NCBI RefSeq assembly: GCF_002532075.1
Contig: NZ_LYXE01000106.1
Span: 1 to 44,528, forward strand
DNA: 44,528 nt
Source: Candidatus Chloroploca asiatica
Lineage (GTDB): Bacteria > Chloroflexota > Chloroflexia > Chloroflexales > Chloroflexaceae
Direction: 5' to 3'
How positions within the stretch are numbered: the stretch's first letter is position 1; the number at the start of each line of letters is the position of its first letter. Positions 7,951-16,015 of the stretch are shown here, one piece after another. The notes beneath the pieces are model-generated. The model was given only the letters and a program-made list of their open reading frames with translations. It did not search any database and was not told where the DNA came from. A program made the position numbers and the translations under genes.

Positions 7951-9981
7951 TTAGCAATAGCGGTCAAACCAGGCGAGGGTACGCCGCAAATGGTCAACGC
8001 GGTGGGCAGGTTCACCGGTGCGGGTAAGTTCGTGGCCTTCACGGGGGTAGCGAACAAATTCAACAACTTTCTTCTGGCGACGGAGGAAAGAAAAGAGTTG
8101 TTCGGCCTCGCTGATGGGAACACGGTAATCACACTCGCTATGCAAAAGCAAGAGAGGGGCAGTTATTTTATGGGCGTGGGCAAGAGGCGAGTGAACCCAC
8201 AACTCTTCGGCCATTTCCCAGGGATAGCCATTGAACTCAATTTCGATCAACTCGTGGGCATCGGATGTAGAGGGGTGAGAGATGAGATTGTAGACACCGC
8301 GGGCGGCTACTCCACAGACAAAACGATCAGTGTGAGCCAACAACCAGGCGGTCATATAGCCGCCATAGGAGCCACCGGTAACGGCAATGCGCGCAGGATC
8401 AATGCCCCCGCGGGACAGCATGGCGTCAACACCTGCCTCGATATCAGGGGCATCGGCATAGCCCCAATTGCCACGGATGGCATCGCGCCACTGTTCGCCA
8501 TAGCCTTCGGAGCCGCGTGGATTGCAGAAGAAGACGACATAGCCTGCGGCGGCCATCGTTTGCCATTCATGCCACATCGAACGGAAAGCCGGCCCCCACA
8601 TCGTATGCGGACCGCCGTGAATCGAGACAATCATCGGATGAGGTTGATCGGGTTGCCAGGCAGGCGGATAGAGGGCCCATCCCTGAACCTCCTGACCATC
8701 GGGGGCAAGGTAGAGAATTTCATTGAGCGGAACCACAACACGCTGGTCGAGGTAGGCTTGATTGAGTGTGGTCAACTGGCGTTCGGTGCCATCAGCGTGG
8801 AGCAAGAAGAGTTCACCGGGATTCGCGGGGCTACTAGCGAGAAACGCGATCGTGCCATCACGGGCGACATCAAAGCCATTGACCATGCGCAAGCCGGGGA
8901 CAAGAGTTATGCCATTGCGGTAGGTTGGCGTACCAGGCAAGCCAAGACTATACAGATGCTGATCACCGCGCCAGCCAGCCGTAAAGATGATGCCCTGGCT
9001 ATCGGGTTGCCAGCGGAACTGTTCCACATTGAGATCGGTATGAGCAGTCAAATCCTCTGGCTCGCCGCCCTCAGCCGGAATGATAGCGACACGGTTACCA
9101 TCGGCGAGAAGTTTTTGCTCATCGAGGCAAAGAAAAGCGATCATCGTGCCATCGGGCGAAGGTTGAGGATCGAAATAGGAGAAGCCGGGTTTGGTAAGAA
9201 CGATGGGTTGAGCGCCACTAAGGGGAAGACGGAGCACATCATAGAAAGCGAAGAGCGAGTCGGCCTCGGGATCACGAGTCGCGGTACTAAGCAGGCTCTG
9301 ACCATCGGGCATCCAGGTAGGGGCACCAAAGTGGATATCGCCATCGGTAAGGCGGCGTGGCCGGGGAAGTTGTTCGACATCATCAAGCGGCACATCAATG
9401 ACATAGACGTGGCGGCGACGGTGGTCAAAGAAACTGGTGCCACTACGATAGGGGAGGCGCGTGATCACGCGTGGATCGATGCACTGCTCTTCTTCATGAC
9501 GGCGCTGCTCGACGGCGCGTTGTGCGTCCCAGGCGGTAGCGGGGGCAGGCGAGGGTTCAGCGTGCTCACGGGCACGTTCTTCTTCGCTAACAGGGGCAAG
9601 AAAAGCAATCTGGCGACCATCAGGGCTCCAGACCGGATCACTGGCGCCATTGGGCATGGCCGTGAGTTGTTGAGCCTCACCGCCGGCGAGTTGAAGGCGA
9701 TAGAGTTGTCCCTGAGGATCATCGCGACGTGAAACAAAGACCAGACTCTGACCATCGGGATTCCAGCGTGGTTGATAATCGAACAGCCCATGGGTCAAGC
9801 GGCGTGAGTGTCCAGTTGCGACAGAGGTAAGCACAAGGCGACGATGGTAACGATTCTCGTGCTTATTGGTCGTCACATAAACCGACACAATCGACCGGCC
9901 ATCAGGACTAATCCGAACATCTTCAAGGGAGCCAAGCGAATAGAGATCTTCAACGGTTATGGGAGTGCGCTGAGTATCCAC
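7951..9981 (-). CDS. S9 family serine peptidase (acylaminoacyl-peptidase/prolyl oligopeptidase type)
   Basis: The 676-residue protein has an N-terminal WD40-like beta-propeller built of PD40 repeats (ISPDGRSIVSV, WNPDGQSLVFV, WSPDGRQIAFL, PSPDGTMIAFL; residues about 20-400) and a C-terminal alpha/beta-hydrolase domain. The nucleophile is Ser538 in GGSYGGYM, with the likely triad partners Asp618 (CDYRVP) and His650 (EGHEL). Such enzymes cleave short peptides, often N-acylated, in the cytoplasm, with the propeller limiting access. The GTG at 9981 is chosen as start because AAGGA lies 8 nt upstream; the longer in-frame extension runs into the promoter. No signal peptide is seen. Confidence 0.9.
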   Translation of the reverse strand: MDTQRTPITVEDLYSLGSLEDVRISPDGRSIVSVYVTTNKHENRYHRRLVLTSVATGHSRRLTHGLFDYQPRWNPDGQSLVFVSRRDDPQGQLYRLQLAGGEAQQLTAMPNGASDPVWSPDGRQIAFLAPVSEEERAREHAEPSPAPATAWDAQRAVEQRRHEEEQCIDPRVITRLPYRSGTSFFDHRRRHVYVIDVPLDDVEQLPRPRRLTDGDIHFGAPTWMPDGQSLLSTATRDPEADSLFAFYDVLRLPLSGAQPIVLTKPGFSYFDPQPSPDGTMIAFLCLDEQKLLADGNRVAIIPAEGGEPEDLTAHTDLNVEQFRWQPDSQGIIFTAGWRGDQHLYSLGLPGTPTYRNGITLVPGLRMVNGFDVARDGTIAFLASSPANPGELFLLHADGTERQLTTLNQAYLDQRVVVPLNEILYLAPDGQEVQGWALYPPAWQPDQPHPMIVSIHGGPHTMWGPAFRSMWHEWQTMAAAGYVVFFCNPRGSEGYGEQWRDAIRGNWGYADAPDIEAGVDAMLSRGGIDPARIAVTGGSYGGYMTAWLLAHTDRFVCGVAARGVYNLISHPSTSDAHELIEIEFNGYPWEMAEELWVHSPLAHAHKITAPLLLLHSECDYRVPISEAEQLFSFLRRQKKVVEFVRYPREGHELTRTGEPAHRVDHLRRTLAWFDRYC

Positions 9982-10049
9982 AGAGCATATCCTTACACAA
10001 GAGTTACGATGGAACAAAAGACAGTTATACGCCTTCTTCACATACGATA

Positions 10050-10058
10050 ATTGTACCA
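10050..10058 (-). promoter_or_regulatory. Candidate extended -10 of the S9 peptidase gene
   Basis: TGGTACAAT on the minus strand (10058-10050) is an extended -10 box about 70 nt before the GTG start. No matching TTGACA is found, so it would depend on the TGG extension. Confidence 0.4.
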
Positions 10059-10099
10059 TATCTTGAGCACCTGTTACTAGCTGAGCATCAAAAACAAAC

Positions 10100-10149
10100 T
10101 TGACAAGTAATTTTATTCAGATTATACTCAACCTGTTGTAGATTCTACA
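10100..10149 (+). promoter_or_regulatory. Strong promoter and small palindrome upstream of the Xre regulator
   Basis: TTGACA (10100-10105), a 17-nt spacer and TATACT (10123-10128) form a near-consensus promoter. Just past the predicted start point is a palindrome TGTAGA-T-TCTACA (10137-10149), well placed to be an autoregulatory operator. The leader to the ATG at 10288 is about 150 nt, AT-rich and gene-free. The 306-nt gap 9982-10287 holds nothing else I can support. Confidence 0.65.
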
Positions 10150-10287
10150 GATATATGGCAACAGAAAAGACAACTTTTAAATATCTAAGCAGATTACTCT
10201 AACGAATTCTCAAACAAACGGCTTTCTTAAAAGACTGCGGACACAATAATCCCAACATAATGTACAAACCTGTCAGGAGGAGACGAC

Positions 10288-10980
10288 ATGTCTATACAAG
10301 GAATAATCGGTATGGAAGAGCCTATTGCAGTCTTATTATTTCACACGGCTATGAGCAGAGGCCAATCGTTAAGTGATTTTGCCGAAGAAGTAGGGATTGG
10401 AACAATCTCATTGCGGCAATTTATGCTGGGCAAAACGACACGGCCACGTGAACGCACCATGGAAGCGCTTAGTAGCGTGCTCGATCTACCCATAGAAGAG
10501 ATACGGCAGCGTATGGGGCGCCAGCCAGAGGCAGCCCCACCGTTTGGTGAATGGCTGAAGGCACAGATGGAAGGGCGTTTTTCGCGGTCACGGTTGAACC
10601 GTGAGGCGAAGATCAGTGATGGTGCCATGCGCAACTATCTCAGTAATCGCACCTTACCGGATGCCGATCAGTCACAACGGCTCGCCGAAGTGCTAGGAGT
10701 TGACACTCTTGCGCTCGCACGGATCATTGTTGCCAACCAATTTGCCGAAGCAGGCATCGTGCTGACGAACAGCTCGATGGTGGCCCCGATCAATAACGAA
10801 GCCGAGGGAAGCGACGGAGGAGCGCCGGTTGCGGAGGCGGATCTTAACGGATCAGGCGGGAAGCCAAGCGGACAGGAACTGTCGAGCGACGAAGTGCAAC
10901 TACTTGGCCTATGGCGACAGTTGCACCCACAGGCAAAACGAGCAACGCTGGGCTACCTAGCTATTCTCGCGACTGAATAA
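10288..10980 (+). CDS. Transcriptional regulator with two Xre-type helix-turn-helix domains
   Basis: The 230-residue protein has two successive Xre/Cro-like domains. The first (about residues 12-68) includes LSDFAEEVGIGTISLRQFML and GKTTRPRERTMEALSSVLDL. The second (about 84-150) includes RLNREAKISDGAMRNYLSNR and LPDADQSQRLAEVLGV. A polar linker (about 165-205) leads to a short C-terminal helix ending in LHPQAKRATLGYLAIL. It probably binds DNA as a repressor, but its targets are unknown. A strong AGGAGGAG site precedes the ATG. It is a single-gene unit between a consensus promoter and a hairpin, and a palindrome at the predicted transcription start suggests self-regulation. Confidence 0.82.
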   Translation: MSIQGIIGMEEPIAVLLFHTAMSRGQSLSDFAEEVGIGTISLRQFMLGKTTRPRERTMEALSSVLDLPIEEIRQRMGRQPEAAPPFGEWLKAQMEGRFSRSRLNREAKISDGAMRNYLSNRTLPDADQSQRLAEVLGVDTLALARIIVANQFAEAGIVLTNSSMVAPINNEAEGSDGGAPVAEADLNGSGGKPSGQELSSDEVQLLGLWRQLHPQAKRATLGYLAILATE

Positions 10981-10994
10981 GACGCCCAGATTCA

Positions 10995-11031
10995 CATGAG
11001 GGGTGGGCCGCTAAGCGGCCCACCCCTCATG
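10995..11031 (+). terminator. Terminator hairpin after the Xre regulator gene
   Basis: A perfect 17-bp inverted repeat (CATGAGGGGTGGGCCGC and its complement) with the loop TAA lies 14 nt after the stop codon. It has no T-tract. Position and stem strength support a terminator or an RNA-stabilising 3' end. Confidence 0.7.
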
Positions 11032-11054
11032 CGGATCTGAGGGACAACGACAAC

Positions 11055-11083
11055 TTGCGCCTGCGCTTGACTCCTGGTACGAT
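11055..11083 (+). promoter_or_regulatory. Candidate promoter of the lipoprotein-permease operon
   Basis: TTGCGC (11055-11060), a 17-nt spacer and TACGAT (11078-11083) with an extended TGG lie 23 nt before the first ATG of the lipoprotein gene. The -35 is a weak match. Confidence 0.45.
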
Positions 11084-11106
11084 GCCTCAGCCTAATAGAG
11101 GAGGCT

Positions 11107-12339
11107 ATGCGATACGTGAAACCTATGCGACTTATGGTGAGCATGATCAGCTTGATGCTGCTCGGTGTTACGATGGTGGTGTTAAGCGGATGCACGACGC
11201 GACCACTGCTTGGCGAGGTAAGCCTGAGTGCAACGTCGTTTAACCCAACCGAAGCGAGTCGGCCCCTGGATATTCGTTATGCGGTAGGCCGTGACGCAAC
11301 CGTTGATATTTATCTGAATGATAGTACTGGTGAGCAGTTTAACCTGCGACGCAGAGACATACGCCCTGGCAGTCGTGAACCCTACATTTTGCGGTTTGAT
11401 GGTACCGTACCGGTTGACGACCCAATAATTGTGCGGCGGATGTTGTCACCTGGAACCTATGAACTGGTCATCGCAGCGGAGGGAAACGATGGGCAACGGA
11501 GTGAACAGCGGCACAACCTGACGATTACCGGCAATGAGATAGGGTTACCAACCATCGAGAACCTGGTCGTGTCGCCCTCAATCATTTCGCCCAATGCCGA
11601 TGCAATTGATGACATTGCAGAAATCACCTACCGACTGCCGGTGACAGCAACCGTTGACATTATGATGACGGCACCTGATGGTGAAGTCATCCCAGTAGTC
11701 ACCCGCGAAGAGGTAGGGCCATACGAACAGCACCACATCTGGAATGGCAAACGACCGAATCAATCGCTCTTGTCGGCGGGCATCTACACCTACACGGTGC
11801 GGGCAGAAGATGCATATGGCAACATTGTGCAGCAACAGGGACAACTTGGACTCGAAGATGTCGGGCAACCCGAAGCGCGCATTGTTGCGGCGCACATCGC
11901 CCCGCAGCGCGTCATGCTGGGAGACGTCATTACCGTGACCATGCGGGTGCGCAATACCGGCGATGTCCCGATCCGCACGTACGGGCCACCGAGCGGCTTC
12001 GCCTACACGACCGATGAAGTCTTTTCGTCGGTTGAGCAAGGACGTTACACGGCCCAGGCGGGTGGCTTCTGGCGGGTCGGCATGGATTGGGACGCCAATA
12101 GTGGGGGTGGACCGCGGCGCTACCCATTCCGCTGGGCCATTTCGCCCCGGCCAACCGAAGAGTGGGCGATCCCAGGGGTCGAAGACTTCTTGATGCCAGG
12201 CGAAGAGGTCGAGATTGTTGGACAGATTCGCATTTTGCAGCGTGAGACCCGAATGGGTTTTTATGTCGGGTTGATCCAGGATGGAGTCGGCTTCTTTCAG
12301 GATCGCACGGCACGAACAATTATCGAAGTCGGTTTCTAA
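11107..12339 (+). CDS. Lipoprotein with Ig-like domains
   Basis: The 410-residue protein begins with a lipoprotein signal peptide: a positively charged N-terminus, a hydrophobic segment, and a lipobox LSGC with the acceptor Cys29. The rest looks all-beta. One segment, SPNADAIDDIAEITYRLPVTATVDIMM, with WNGKRPNQSLLSAGIYTYTVRAEDAYGN after it, matches the FlgD/FlgD-like Ig domain found in many surface proteins. No enzyme motif is seen. It lies 3 nt upstream of a MacB-like permease, so it may be an extracytoplasmic partner of that protein. The start is uncertain: GGAGG (11100-11104) is only 2 nt from this ATG, so the GTG at 11116 or ATG at 11125 are alternatives. Confidence 0.78.
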   Translation: MRYVKPMRLMVSMISLMLLGVTMVVLSGCTTRPLLGEVSLSATSFNPTEASRPLDIRYAVGRDATVDIYLNDSTGEQFNLRRRDIRPGSREPYILRFDGTVPVDDPIIVRRMLSPGTYELVIAAEGNDGQRSEQRHNLTITGNEIGLPTIENLVVSPSIISPNADAIDDIAEITYRLPVTATVDIMMTAPDGEVIPVVTREEVGPYEQHHIWNGKRPNQSLLSAGIYTYTVRAEDAYGNIVQQQGQLGLEDVGQPEARIVAAHIAPQRVMLGDVITVTMRVRNTGDVPIRTYGPPSGFAYTTDEVFSSVEQGRYTAQAGGFWRVGMDWDANSGGGPRRYPFRWAISPRPTEEWAIPGVEDFLMPGEEVEIVGQIRILQRETRMGFYVGLIQDGVGFFQDRTARTIIEVGF

Positions 12340-12342
12340 ACT

Positions 12343-13593
12343 ATGGAACTTGGTGATATTCTGCGTACAGCCTTAGAGAATCTAGGGCGGCGCAAAGTAC
12401 GTACGATCCTGACGTCAACCGGGGTCATTGTGGGCATCTTGACGATTGTCACAATGGTTTCGCTCGGTGTTGGCGTACAACGCGAGGTACGGGCGCAATT
12501 TGCGGCGTTAGGGCTGGAGAATGTCTTTGTCAACCCCGGCGTCCAGCGTAACGATGATTTTTTTACCCAGTTTGGCACACCACGCCGATCGAATCCGATC
12601 ACGCCTGAGGTGGTTGCGCAATGGGAAGCCTTGCCAACGGTGCAGGGCGTCGTTGCCCAGATCAATCTTGATGATGTGACATCGTTGATCGAGTTTGCCA
12701 ATGGCGATCTCACCTCGATCCGCGTGACAGGGCAGCAAGTCTTTGCCAACCCGTTTCGCAGTGAAGCGTCGGCGCTGGCAGGCGACATTAGCCCGGTGCA
12801 ACAAGCAGGGCGAGTCGTGCTTGCGGCGGGTGCGTTGCCAGAGGGAGTTGAGGCGGGAGAACTTGTCGGACAAACAATCACGATTGTGCTCCGCAGTCCA
12901 CGCGGTGAAAGTGAGCGCTTCCCGCTGATTGTTGCCGGGGTAAGCGACCTACCTGACAACGAAGTCCAGGCGACCGTCGCTGATATGGCGACGATGAAAT
13001 CGTGGTGGTTCAATGTCCCGGACTACCTGCAAACCCAGGGGTACGATCTGGCGGTGGTGCGGGCAAATGACGTCGCAGCGGCGGCAGTGCTTGTGCGCAC
13101 CTTTCGCGAAGAGGGGTACCGCGTACAATCACTCGAACTAATCCTCGAACAGGCGAACCGGGTTTTTGCGGTAATCAACGTCATGCTTGCCTCAGTTGGC
13201 GGATTGGCGCTCTTTGTGGCGAGCCTCGGGATCGTCAATACCATGATTATGGCGATCTACGAGCGCACGCGCGAAATTGGCACGCTGAAAGCGATTGGTG
13301 CATCACGGGGGGATATTCGCAACCTGTTTATGATCGAGGCAGGGCTAATCGGGTTGCTTGGTGGAGCGTTTGGGATTGTAGGCGGATGGCTACTAGGCCT
13401 ATTGCTCAACGAAGTGATTGCCTGGTACATTGCGCGCGAGCAACTCCCGATTGCGGCGACCTTCTTTGTGACCCCGTGGTGGCTCGCGCTGGCAGCGCTC
13501 GTCTTTGCCGCACTGATCGGGATCGTGGCGGGACTCTACCCGGCAGCGCGAGCGGCACGGCTTGATCCGTTGGTAGCGCTGCGTTACGAATAA
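12343..13593 (+). CDS. MacB-like ABC transporter permease (FtsX family)
   Basis: The 416-residue protein has the MacB/LolCE topology. There is an N-terminal helix (KVRTILTSTGVIVGILTIVTMVSLGVG, residues about 18-45), a large extracytoplasmic domain (about 50-265), and a FtsX domain with three C-terminal helices. The conserved cytoplasmic loop reads IYERTREIGTLKAIGASRGDIRNLF, and the end is YPAARAARLDPLVALRYE. Such permeases are mechanotransmission proteins that work with a MacB/LolD-type ATPase on substrates outside the membrane. No ATPase gene is adjacent; the usual partner is the upstream lipoprotein, 3 nt away. The ATPase must be encoded elsewhere if the system works. Confidence 0.9.
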   Translation: MELGDILRTALENLGRRKVRTILTSTGVIVGILTIVTMVSLGVGVQREVRAQFAALGLENVFVNPGVQRNDDFFTQFGTPRRSNPITPEVVAQWEALPTVQGVVAQINLDDVTSLIEFANGDLTSIRVTGQQVFANPFRSEASALAGDISPVQQAGRVVLAAGALPEGVEAGELVGQTITIVLRSPRGESERFPLIVAGVSDLPDNEVQATVADMATMKSWWFNVPDYLQTQGYDLAVVRANDVAAAAVLVRTFREEGYRVQSLELILEQANRVFAVINVMLASVGGLALFVASLGIVNTMIMAIYERTREIGTLKAIGASRGDIRNLFMIEAGLIGLLGGAFGIVGGWLLGLLLNEVIAWYIAREQLPIAATFFVTPWWLALAALVFAALIGIVAGLYPAARAARLDPLVALRYE

Positions 13594-13614
13594 ACACCGC
13601 CTTCGGCTTGACAT

Positions 13615-13651
13615 GCCGTGCTCGGCCAACCTATGGTTGGCCGAGCACGGC
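13615..13651 (+). terminator. Terminator hairpin after the permease gene
   Basis: A perfect 17-bp inverted repeat (GCCGTGCTCGGCCAACC and its complement) with the loop TAT lies 21 nt after the stop. No T-tract follows. The next 130 nt hold no gene. Confidence 0.7.
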
Positions 13652-13783
13652 GTTGTCTAACATACGCCTTTTGGCTGATGGCTAGCTCGCCCGTGTGTGC
13701 TACCCTGGCTGAGATGAGCAGATGATGGGCCCGGTTGCGCTTGGCGAGGCGCCGGTCGCGCTCTTGCAGATAAGGAGATGATT

Positions 13784-15640
13784 TTGCATCAGCAGAGCGA
13801 GTTTACAATTAAAGATGCCTATCAGTACAACCATGCAAGTCGGTGGCAATGGATTGTCGCGCATGTGGTGCGGTACAAATGGCTGGCGCTGGTAGCGATA
13901 GGCTGTTATATTTTGGGATGGATTGCCTATGCAGGTGCACAGGTCTTCATTGGACGTGCCGCCGAAGAGATTCTGCAGCCGAGTGCCGCCCAGGGGTTGC
14001 TGATGCTGGCGCTGATCATCATGGGGCTACTGGCGCTGGATGGCATTTCGATGCTGATTGGTACGCTTGCCGCTGAGACGGTGGCATCGCACTTCGAAGC
14101 CGATGCACGTCAGGAGCTCTATGCGAGTCTGCTGGGGAAGAATAAGGCGTTTCATGATCGGCAACGAGCTGGCGACATTATGGCACGGGCGACCGACGAC
14201 ACGCAGCAGTTGAGCAGCATGATCGTGCCCGGATCGAGTCTGATTTTTGAAACCATCCTGGGAATTCTGATTCCGATCACGTTTATCGCGCTGACACGGC
14301 TTGAACTAGCACTGATTCCCCTCGGCTTTGTAGCGGCCTATATTCTGCTAGCGCGGTCACATATTCGGCGCTTACAACCGGTGATCGACCGTCAGCGCGA
14401 GCAATACGGCACGCTGAACGCGGGGCTCGAAGAGAGTCTTTCGGGGATCGAAGTCGTGAAAGCGAGCGCACGCGAAATCTTTGAGCAAGGCAAATTTCGG
14501 CGTAACGCACGGATCTTCCGCGATCTCTTTGTGCAGCAAGGCGCTATCGAGGCACGCTATCTGCCACTGCTGGTCTATGGCATTGCGGCGGGCCTGACCT
14601 TCCTCCATGCGATGTGGCTTTATCGGCAGAGCGTGATTGATCTTGGCTCGGTCATTACGGTGATCGGACTGATGAATGTTTTGCGGTTTCCGACCTTTAT
14701 TTCGATCTTTGCGTTTTCAGTTTTTCAGGCTGGTTTATCAAGTGCCGGACGTATTCTGAGCATTATCAAAGCCGAGACTGACTTGCATGAGAATGCAACC
14801 GGATATGCGGCCCCGATGCGTGGTGCCATCACGTTTGAACATGTGAGTTTTGGATATGCGCGGCGGGGGGCAACGGGCACAATTGAAGCACCATCGGCCG
14901 AGGCACACACACCTGCGGCAACTCTTGAGGCGGTATCGTTTGACGTTGTACCGGGGCAGACGGTCGCCATTGTAGGACAGACTGGCAGTGGCAAGAGTGC
15001 GCTGACACAACTCGTGAACCGTACGTATGACGCGACGAAGGGACGGGTTCTGATTGACGGGGTCGATGTGCGTGACTGGAGTCTTGATGCGCTACGGTCA
15101 CAGATTGGCAAGATCGAGCAAGACATTTTTCTCTTCTCGCGGAGCATCGGGGAAAACATTGCGTTCGGGGCACCGGGAGCGACGCAGGCCGAGATTGAAG
15201 CCGCCGCCCACGCTGCTCAGGCGCATGCGTTTATCATGAGTTTTCCCGATGGCTACGCGACGGTTGTGGGGGAACGGGGCGTCACGCTTTCGGGGGGGCA
15301 ACGTCAACGCATTGCGCTGGCGCGAGCCTTCCTGAGTAATCCGCGCATTCTGATCCTGGACGATAGCACGAGTGCAATTGATAGTGCAACTGAGGATCAG
15401 ATTCAGCAAGCGATCCGCAAAGCCCAGGAGGGGCGCACCGTACTTTTGATCACCCACCGGCTCTCACAGATCCGCTGGGCCGACCAGATCCTGGTGCTTG
15501 ACAGTGGCCGACTGGTAGCAGCAGGAAGTCACGACGAACTGCTACGATGCTCACGTCACTACCGGCGGATCTTTGCCCGATTTGACGTTGATCTGCCGCC
15601 ACTCGAAGATGAAGCGACGCCGGTGCGGCGAGCAGCATAA
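13784..15640 (+). CDS. ABC exporter half-transporter, first gene of a pair
   Basis: This is a fused permease-ATPase of about 618 residues. The membrane domain (about 25-320) has six predicted helices and the ATPase occupies the C-terminal 270 residues. It has Walker A GQTGSGKSAL, the signature LSGGQRQR, Walker B ILILDDSTSAID (an Asp follows the first Asp, where the catalytic Glu normally sits) and the H-loop ITHRLSQI. That Asp suggests a degenerate catalytic site, as is common in one half of heterodimeric exporters. The next gene is the likely other half. The TTG at 13784 is preferred because AAGGAG (13772-13777) touches the ATG at 13778 but lies 6 nt from the TTG. Substrate unknown: lipids, peptides or drugs are all possible. 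Confidence 0.88.
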   Translation: MHQQSEFTIKDAYQYNHASRWQWIVAHVVRYKWLALVAIGCYILGWIAYAGAQVFIGRAAEEILQPSAAQGLLMLALIIMGLLALDGISMLIGTLAAETVASHFEADARQELYASLLGKNKAFHDRQRAGDIMARATDDTQQLSSMIVPGSSLIFETILGILIPITFIALTRLELALIPLGFVAAYILLARSHIRRLQPVIDRQREQYGTLNAGLEESLSGIEVVKASAREIFEQGKFRRNARIFRDLFVQQGAIEARYLPLLVYGIAAGLTFLHAMWLYRQSVIDLGSVITVIGLMNVLRFPTFISIFAFSVFQAGLSSAGRILSIIKAETDLHENATGYAAPMRGAITFEHVSFGYARRGATGTIEAPSAEAHTPAATLEAVSFDVVPGQTVAIVGQTGSGKSALTQLVNRTYDATKGRVLIDGVDVRDWSLDALRSQIGKIEQDIFLFSRSIGENIAFGAPGATQAEIEAAAHAAQAHAFIMSFPDGYATVVGERGVTLSGGQRQRIALARAFLSNPRILILDDSTSAIDSATEDQIQQAIRKAQEGRTVLLITHRLSQIRWADQILVLDSGRLVAAGSHDELLRCSRHYRRIFARFDVDLPPLEDEATPVRRAA

Positions 15641-15656
15641 GCGGTGGGTGGGGAAT

Positions 15657-15960
15657 GTGCGTGGGCGGCAGGCAAGCCTGCCGCCCACGCACGGCAGAGG
15701 ATGAAGGCTCGGCGGGGGCAACGCAAGGCCTGCCGCCCACGCACGGCAGAGGATGAAGGCTCGGCGGGGGCAACGCAAGGCCTGCCGCCCACGCACGGCA
15801 GAGGATGAAGGCTCGGCGGGGGCAACGCAAGGCCTGCCGCCCACGCACGGCAGAGGATGAAGGCTCGGCGGGGGCAACGCAAGGCCTGCCGCCCACGCAC
15901 GGCAGAGGATGAAGGGTCGGCGGGGCAACGCAAGGCCTGCCGCCCACGCACGGCAGAGGA
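15657..15960 (+). repeat. Terminator-like hairpin whose 3' arm is repeated in a 52-bp tandem array
   Basis: A perfect 17-bp hairpin (15657-15673 with 15676-15692, loop AA) follows the first exporter gene. Its 3' arm (GCCTGCCGCCCACGCAC) is then the start of a 52-bp unit repeated five times (starts 15675, 15727, 15779, 15831, 15883) plus a partial sixth copy from 15934. The fifth copy is 51 bp and has a G for C change. Each unit also carries a small hairpin, CTGCCG-CCCACGCA-CGGCAG. Because 52 is not a multiple of 3, the reading frames across the array are accidental. The array fills most of the 375-nt gap between the two exporter genes. Confidence 0.9.
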
Positions 15961-16015
15961 TTTGGAGTGGCGTTCTTAAGACCTTCGCCGGAGGGTGTTT
16001 ATCCTGGAGGAATCC

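Noticed and set aside
7990-9732. Long open frame on the plus strand, opposite the S9 peptidase (580 codons)
   Set aside because: An antisense shadow of the peptidase with no protein-like motif. The peptidase has a clear catalytic triad and PD40 repeats.
15450-15951. Proline/arginine-rich open frames on the minus strand across the tandem array
   Set aside because: All come from the 52-bp repeat read in three frames. They have no start signal, no family and depend on the repeat length.
15675-15960. Possible CRISPR array
   Set aside because: The copies are directly adjacent with no variable spacers of uniform length, and no cas genes are present.
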